In this document: piece by piece, positions 59,551 to 64,000 of the stretch
Layout of the letters: the number at the start of each line of letters is the position of its first letter
Position numbering within the stretch: the stretch's first letter is position 1
DNA from: Staphylococcus sp. IVB6214
Lineage (GTDB): Bacteria > Bacillota > Bacilli > Staphylococcales > Staphylococcaceae
NCBI RefSeq assembly: GCF_025558585.1
Contig: NZ_CP094723.1
Span: 868,001 to 932,000 of the forward strand
DNA length: 64,000 bases
Direction of reading: 5' to 3'
The notes under the pieces: generated by a model
What the model saw: the letters and a program-made list of their open reading frames with translations, nothing else
Told to the model about the DNA's origin: nothing
Databases searched by the model: none
Translations under genes and position numbers: made by a program

Positions 59551-59919
59551 ATGTCTGAAGAACGAACAAATATTTTAAAACTTTATAAAGAATTTTATAA
59601 AAGTATGATTGATAAAGATACAAATACTTTAAATAAAATATTATCGGATGATTATTATCTCGTTCATATGACAGGTTATACACAGCCGAAGAAGGAATGG
59701 TTGTCTGAAATTAATAATGAAAGAATGAGGTATTTTTCAGCAAAAGAAGAAGACGTAAAAATAATGATGGATGCTGATCAAGCAGCAGTCCATTCTAGAA
59801 ATCTAGTTGATGCTCGTATATATGGTAGCCGACATACATGGCCACTACAATTAGTGTTACATTTGGAAAAGCATGAATCACAATGGATAATCGTCGACAC
59901 AATTGCCTCTACATATTAA
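59551..59919 (+). CDS. NTF2-like/SnoaL-fold protein
   Basis: This 122-residue protein has the cone-shaped NTF2-like fold: LKLYKEFYKSMIDKDTNTLNKILSDDYYLVHMTGY, then PKKEWLSEI, and the later LVLHLEKHESQWIIVDTIASTY. Members are small isomerases, cyclases or scaffold-like proteins. The function here is not known. It is 18 bp after the broken dehydrogenase gene with AGAAGGAGAG before its ATG, so it can still be translated. Confidence 0.75.
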   Translation: MSEERTNILKLYKEFYKSMIDKDTNTLNKILSDDYYLVHMTGYTQPKKEWLSEINNERMRYFSAKEEDVKIMMDADQAAVHSRNLVDARIYGSRHTWPLQLVLHLEKHESQWIIVDTIASTY

Positions 59920-60021
59920 GAGAGAGCGTGCTATGAATAATTGAAATAAAAACTTCCGATATGTCTATAAATTGCAAAGAATGATGAATCAAATCATGAT
60001 ACAATATAATCTAAGTTAATA

Positions 60022-60075
60022 GAAACTGTTATTGGGGATTTATAGCATATTATGGTAGTGTAAACAGTTTTTATA
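60022..60075. terminator. Weak terminator-like hairpin before rbgA
   Basis: AAACTGTT pairs with AACAGTTT across a long loop of about 36 nt, followed by TTT. It is the only signal seen in the 217 bp between the NTF2-like gene and rbgA. Confidence 0.35.
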
Positions 60076-60136
60076 TGAACTAAAATATTGAGATGAATTA
60101 GATATATTAGTTTTAAAAATGAAAGGAAGATATATC

Positions 60137-61021
60137 ATGGCAACAATCCAATGGTTCCCTGGACATATGGCAAAAGCAAGACGTGAAGTGACAGAACAAC
60201 TAAAAAAAGTTGATGTCGTATTTGAATTAGTGGATGCACGTATTCCATATAGTTCACGAAACCCTATGATAGATGAAGTGATTCAACAGAAACCACGTGT
60301 TGTGATTTTAAATAAAAAAGATATGGCTAAAGAAAGTGAAATGTCCAAATGGTTTGCTTTTTTCAAGGAGAAAGGTGCACTTTCAGTTGCGGTAGATGCT
60401 AAGCATGGGAAAGGTTTAAAACAAGTCGAAGCAGCTGCAATCGAAGCGACAAAAGAGAAGTTTGAACGTGAAAAGGCAAAAGGCCTGAAACCCCGTGCGA
60501 TTCGTGCAATGATTGTTGGGATTCCAAACGTAGGGAAATCAACATTAATTAACAAGTTAGCGAATCGCTCTATTGCACAGACGGGAAATAAACCGGGTGT
60601 GACGAAGCAACAACAATGGATTAAGGTTGGGAAATCATTACAATTGTTAGATACACCGGGGATTTTATGGCCGAAGTTTGAAGACCAATTGATCGGTAAA
60701 AAACTCAGTCTGACTGGTGCGATTAAAGATAGCATCGTGCATTTAGATGAAGTGGCGATATATGGTTTAAACTTTTTGATTGAACATGATTATGACAGCT
60801 TGATTAAGCATTATAAAGTGGATATACCGAGAGATGCAGAAAACTTAGAATGGTTTGATGCAATCGGCCGTAAACGTGGTCTTTTACAACGTGGAAATGA
60901 AGTGGATTATGAAGCGGTCATTGAATTGATTATCAATGATATCCGAAATGCGAAAATTGGTGCTTATTGTTTTGACTTATATGACAAAATGAAGGATACA
61001 CAAGATGACGGCGAATCATAA
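60137..61021 (+). CDS. rbgA: Ribosome assembly GTPase RbgA (YlqF)
   Basis: RbgA drives late 50S assembly. The 294-residue circularly permuted GTPase shows [11 protein letters not shown] at the N-terminus, [17 protein letters not shown] (G4) near 61, [17 protein letters not shown] (G1) near 128, and DTPGILWP (G3), then a helical C-terminal domain. ATG 60137 matches the conserved [10 protein letters not shown] start, with GGAAG 7 bp upstream. It overlaps rnhB by 17 bp. Confidence 0.96.
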   Translation: MATIQWFPGHMAKARREVTEQLKKVDVVFELVDARIPYSSRNPMIDEVIQQKPRVVILNKKDMAKESEMSKWFAFFKEKGALSVAVDAKHGKGLKQVEAAAIEATKEKFEREKAKGLKPRAIRAMIVGIPNVGKSTLINKLANRSIAQTGNKPGVTKQQQWIKVGKSLQLLDTPGILWPKFEDQLIGKKLSLTGAIKDSIVHLDEVAIYGLNFLIEHDYDSLIKHYKVDIPRDAENLEWFDAIGRKRGLLQRGNEVDYEAVIELIINDIRNAKIGAYCFDLYDKMKDTQDDGES

Positions 61022-61790
61022 GAAAACAATTCAAGAAATTAAACAGTTACTTGCAAATGTGCAAACAATTGAAGGGTTAGCTAATCACCCTGATGCTCAA
61101 GATACACGAAAAGGTGTGCAAGCAGCGTTTCGATCTCGTCGAAAACAATTAGAGAAGCAAGCGCTATTGTTGGAACAGTATGAAAGAATGTCGCGATATG
61201 AACAAGATATTCTAGAAAAACATCCAAATGCTTTGATATGTGGCATTGACGAAGTGGGACGCGGCCCCTTGGCAGGTCCAGTTGTAGCGAGTGCTGTCAT
61301 TTTGGAGCCGAACCATCAACATATTGGGATTAATGATTCCAAACAGTTGAATGCAACGAAACGTGAAGCATTGAACCAATCATTGAAAGATAATATTTGT
61401 GCGTGGGGAATGGGTATTGCGACAGTTGAAGAAATTGATGCGCTCAATATTTATGAAGCAACAAAACTTGCAATGTATCGTGCAATCAATGATCTATCAG
61501 TGCAACCTACGCATTTTTTAATTGATGCGATGACATTGGAGAATCTTGACGCACCTCAGCAAAATATTATAAAAGGAGATGCGAATAGTGTCTCTATTGC
61601 TGCGGCGAGTATCATTGCCAAAGTCTATCGAGATGAAATGATGGTCGAATATGCTAAAACTTATCCCGGTTATGATTTTGAACACAATGCAGGCTATGGC
61701 ACAGCAAAGCATTTGGACGGCTTAGCAACTCAAGGTGTTTGCCCAATTCATCGACTGTCTTTTGAACCAATCAAATCAAAGTATCAATAA
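61005..61790 (+). CDS. rnhB: Ribonuclease HII
   Basis: RNase HII removes ribonucleotides from DNA. The 261-residue protein has the N-terminal extension of Gram-positive RnhB and the active-site motif [22 protein letters not shown] near 75-96, with acidic residues in DEVGRG and in [31 protein letters not shown] and [16 protein letters not shown] are also typical. It is translationally coupled to rbgA. Confidence 0.96.
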   Translation: MTANHKKTIQEIKQLLANVQTIEGLANHPDAQDTRKGVQAAFRSRRKQLEKQALLLEQYERMSRYEQDILEKHPNALICGIDEVGRGPLAGPVVASAVILEPNHQHIGINDSKQLNATKREALNQSLKDNICAWGMGIATVEEIDALNIYEATKLAMYRAINDLSVQPTHFLIDAMTLENLDAPQQNIIKGDANSVSIAAASIIAKVYRDEMMVEYAKTYPGYDFEHNAGYGTAKHLDGLATQGVCPIHRLSFEPIKSKYQ

Positions 61791-61883
61791 ATAATTATGT
61801 TTAAATGGTCTTGTTTCTTTGTATCTAAACACAGAGAGATAGGATCTTTTTGTTTTTCGAAATTTGAACCATATTTAGATATA

Positions 61884-62316
61884 ATGAAAAAATTACAACA
61901 ATTGGCATTTTATTTATAGCGTGCATGTGGGAGAGAAGCGCCTGTTTCTGCACCAGATGATGAAGCATATCAAAAACACAGACATGAACTCGTGTATTAT
62001 GAAGTGTTAAACAATGGAGACGAAGATTATCCGAAAGTAGATAGCGCATACAAAGAAAAAGGAGAACTGAAACATACCTATACCAACTTAGATGATGTAT
62101 ATGAACATATTATTGAAGATGAGATGACACCATTCTTTGTCAAAGACGGTAAAGATATTCACGTATATCGTCCCCATACATGACATTTGGTGATGATAGT
62201 TTGAAAGGTGAAGTTGTGGATAAAGATTAATTGTGTTACTAAAGTCAGATTATGAAAAAATACAAAAAGGCCAAAAAGTGCAATACCATCACGGTCGAGT
62301 GGAAATTGCTGAATAA
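61884..62316 (+). pseudogene. Decayed lipoprotein gene with several frameshifts
   Basis: Three coherent coding segments lie in three frames. Near the start, one frame reads ITTIGILFIAC, a lipoprotein signal with lipobox Cys, and would join an ATG if the run of six As at 61887-61892 had one more A. The body follows in the ATG frame (REAPVSAPDDEAYQKHRHEL to DIHVYRPHT, TGA at 62181). A second segment TFGDDSLKGEVVDKD ends at 62230, and a third RLIVLLKSDYEKIQKGQKV to GRVEIAE ends with TAA at 62314. At least three frame changes are needed to restore one protein of about 140 residues. The family is not recognised. Confidence 0.7.
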
Positions 62317-62401
62317 GTTATCATGTTAAATAGTTTTCAAACAAGTCATTTTATGTTTTACTAAATATATACATGCCAAAAAGAAAGGGATATGTTAATT
62401 T

Positions 62402-62671
62402 ATGGATGAAACATTACAAAAGCTTTATTCAGTCTTAGTACACTTTGAAGAGAAAGAAACTGAGATTACTGAAGATGAATCAGCATTAGCAAAAATCAAA
62501 AATGAAATTGAAGAAAATTTAAATGTATCAGTAGAAGAGTTGTCACAACTAGATCTTATTCGTGTATTAAAAGAACACAACTTTGTCGTAGAGTCTGCCG
62601 AAGACGATCAAAAAATCGTAAGTGTTCCTATGGATGAAGATACACAAGTGACATTCCAAACTGAAAAATAA
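62402..62671 (+). CDS. Small acidic protein of unknown function
   Basis: This 89-residue protein is rich in Glu and Asp, without membrane spans or cysteines. Predicted helices (LQKLYSVLVHFEEKE, SALAKIKNEIEENL) precede a short strand region DDQKIVSVPMDEDTQVTF. The ribosome site AAAGGGAT is 10 bp upstream. It has its own strong terminator and lies just before sucC. I do not recognise the family. Confidence 0.7.
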   Translation: MDETLQKLYSVLVHFEEKETEITEDESALAKIKNEIEENLNVSVEELSQLDLIRVLKEHNFVVESAEDDQKIVSVPMDEDTQVTFQTEK

Positions 62672-62683
62672 ACATGAATGATG

Positions 62684-62723
62684 AACAACACCTTTGTGAA
62701 CAACATAACAAGGTGTTGTTTTT
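62684..62723 (+). terminator. Terminator before sucC
   Basis: AACAACACCTT pairs with AAGGTGTTGTT around an 11-nt loop, followed by TTTATTT. Confidence 0.9.
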
Positions 62724-62826
62724 ATTTGTGCAATGTCATGTAGGACATAATACTTAGGAAGATTTGTGTTTTGAATGATTGGGGATACAAAAAACGAATC
62801 ATATGAAAGTAGTATGTATCTGTTTA

Positions 62827-62841
62827 CAATAGCGCTTACAT
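62827..62841 (-). promoter_or_regulatory. cre-like site upstream of sucC
   Basis: The minus strand reads ATGTAAGCGCTATTG. It fits the CcpA cre consensus except for the last two positions. It lies 50 bp before sucC, consistent with carbon catabolite repression of the TCA cycle. Confidence 0.5.
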
Positions 62842-62890
62842 TTTTTATAATTGATTATGAACTTAACCTTAAGAAACAGGAGGATGGAGT

Positions 62891-64000
62891 ATGAATATCC
62901 ATGAGTATCAAGGAAAAGCAATCTTTCGCTCAATGGGCGTAGCAGTACCAGAGGGGCGTGTTGCTTTCTCGGCTGAAGAAGCTGTTGAAAAGGCAAAAGA
63001 ATTAGACACAGATGTTTATGTTGTTAAAGCACAAATCCATGCAGGGGGCCGTGGTAAAGCAGGCGGTGTTAAAATTGCCAAGTCTTTATCAGAAGTGGAA
63101 ACTTATGCGAATGAGTTATTAGGTAAAGTTTTAGTAACACATCAAACAGGTCCAGAAGGTAAAGAAGTGAAACGTCTTTACATTGAAGAAGGCGCAGACA
63201 TCAAGAAAGAATACTATGTTGGTTTTGTTATCGACCGTGCAACAGATCGTGTAACTTTAATGGCGTCTGAAGAAGGGGGAACTGAGATCGAAGAAGTAGC
63301 TGCGAAGTCTCCAGAGAAGATCTTCAAAGAAACAATCGATCCAGTGGTAGGTCTTGCACCATACCAAGCACGTCGTATCGCATTCAACATCAATATTCCT
63401 AAAGAATCTGTCAACAAAGCAGTTAAGTTTTTAATTTCACTATACAATGTGTTCATTGAAAAAGACTGCTCAATCGTTGAGATTAACCCACTTGTTTTAA
63501 CAGGTGAAGGAGACGTATTAGCATTAGACTCTAAGATTAACTTTGATGATAATGCATTATTCCGTCATAAAGACATTCAAGAATTACGTGACTTAGAAGA
63601 AGAAGATCCAAAAGAAATCGAAGCATCAAAATATGACCTTTCTTACATCGCTTTAGATGGGAACATCGGTTGTATGGTAAATGGTGCAGGTCTTGCAATG
63701 GCGACAATGGATACAATCAACCATTTCAACGGTACGCCAGCCAACTTCCTAGACGTAGGGGGCGGTGCTACAAAAGAAAAAGTTACTGAAGCATTCAAAA
63801 TCATCTTAGGTGATGAAAATGTTAAAGGTATTTTCGTAAATATCTTTGGTGGTATCATGCGTTGTGATGTCATCGCTGAAGGTATTGTAGCAGCTGTTAA
63901 GGAAGTAGACCTTACATTACCATTAGTTGTACGTTTAGAAGGTACAAACGTAGAACAAGGTAAACAAATCTTGGAAGAATCAGGCTTAGCGATTGAACCT
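62891..64000 (+). CDS. sucC: Succinyl-CoA synthetase beta subunit (truncated by window end)
   Basis: SucC with SucD converts succinyl-CoA to succinate with ADP or GDP phosphorylation in the TCA cycle. The 370 codons present begin [17 protein letters not shown] and show the ATP-grasp domain ([48 protein letters not shown]) and the CoA-ligase-type domain ([45 protein letters not shown]). The family length is about 388, so about 18 residues lie beyond the window. AGGAGG precedes the ATG. sucD should follow. Confidence 0.96.
   Translation, partial: MNIHEYQGKAIFRSMGVAVPEGRVAFSAEEAVEKAKELDTDVYVVKAQIHAGGRGKAGGVKIAKSLSEVETYANELLGKVLVTHQTGPEGKEVKRLYIEEGADIKKEYYVGFVIDRATDRVTLMASEEGGTEIEEVAAKSPEKIFKETIDPVVGLAPYQARRIAFNINIPKESVNKAVKFLISLYNVFIEKDCSIVEINPLVLTGEGDVLALDSKINFDDNALFRHKDIQELRDLEEEDPKEIEASKYDLSYIALDGNIGCMVNGAGLAMATMDTINHFNGTPANFLDVGGGATKEKVTEAFKIILGDENVKGIFVNIFGGIMRCDVIAEGIVAAVKEVDLTLPLVVRLEGTNVEQGKQILEESGLAIEP

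Noticed and set aside
61992..62183. 63-residue protein as an independent gene
   Set aside because: It is the middle segment of a decayed lipoprotein gene. The start codon is internal and has no ribosome site.

Overview
The window is a chromosomal core segment of a Staphylococcus. The protein sequences of RlmN, RecG, Gmk, RsgA, FapR, L28 and YlxM are close to the S. aureus versions as I remember them. Gene order from pyrE through gmk-rpoZ-coaBC-priA-fmt-rsmB-rlmN-stp-stk-rsgA-rpe-thiN-rpmB-fakA-recG-fapR-plsX-fabD-fabG-acpP-rnc-smc-ftsY-ylxM-ffh-rpsP-rimM-trmD-rplS-rbgA-rnhB-sucC is the classic Firmicute translation, lipid and secretion backbone. The YSIRK/LPDTG Sdr surface protein and the accessory genes differ from S. 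aureus and suggest an animal-associated species (S. intermedius/hyicus/schleiferi-like). I cannot name the species from sequence alone.

Layout. (1) 1-7.5 kb: end of pyrE, a VOC-fold protein, a 29-residue membrane peptide, rqcH, then gmk-rpoZ and coaBC-priA. (2) 7.57-14.3 kb: one 2251-residue Sdr-type wall-anchored protein on the minus strand, with 14 SdrD-B-like calcium-binding domains, about 320 residues of Ser-Asp repeats and no recognisable N2-N3 ligand-binding region. (3) 14.6-21.3 kb: a deformylase-like gene with an altered metal motif, then fmt, rsmB, rlmN and the Stp/Stk phosphatase-kinase pair with overlapping starts and stops. (4) 21.3-24.4 kb: a two-gene minus-strand insertion, an exfoliative-toxin/V8-like serine protease and a MurF-like ligase fused to a degenerate D,D-carboxypeptidase-like domain. 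(5) 24.7-33.3 kb: rsgA-rpe-thiN, rpmB (opposite strand), an Asp23-family gene with fakA, serine dehydratase sdaAB-sdaAA, recG. (6) 33.3-47 kb: an intergenic repeat, the FapR-controlled lipid operon with a visible operator, rnc-smc-ftsY-ylxM-ffh (with acpP just upstream), and rpsP/rimM-trmD/rplS. (7) 47.1-48.9 kb: an intact ISL3-family insertion sequence with an 8-bp target duplication, sitting exactly at the stop codon of yfhO and separating it from its terminator. (8) 48.9-60 kb: accessory block with yfhO-gtcA, an ABC-transporter remnant, a CPG-motif metal P-type ATPase with a separate HMA protein and a Crp/Fnr regulator, and a LysR-flanked group of small redox/cupin/monooxygenase-like genes, one of which carries a nonsense mutation. 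(9) 60.1-64 kb: rbgA, rnhB, a decayed lipoprotein gene, a small acidic protein and the start of sucC.

The core genes form tight operons with 1-17 bp overlaps. The accessory genes are concentrated at three boundaries between core operons (priA/def, stk/rsgA, rplS/rbgA). The best candidates for undescribed biology are the Mur-ligase/S11-like fusion beside the exfoliative-toxin-like protease, the CPG ATPase/HMA/Crp module, and the Sdr protein with a 1023-bp tandem super-repeat.
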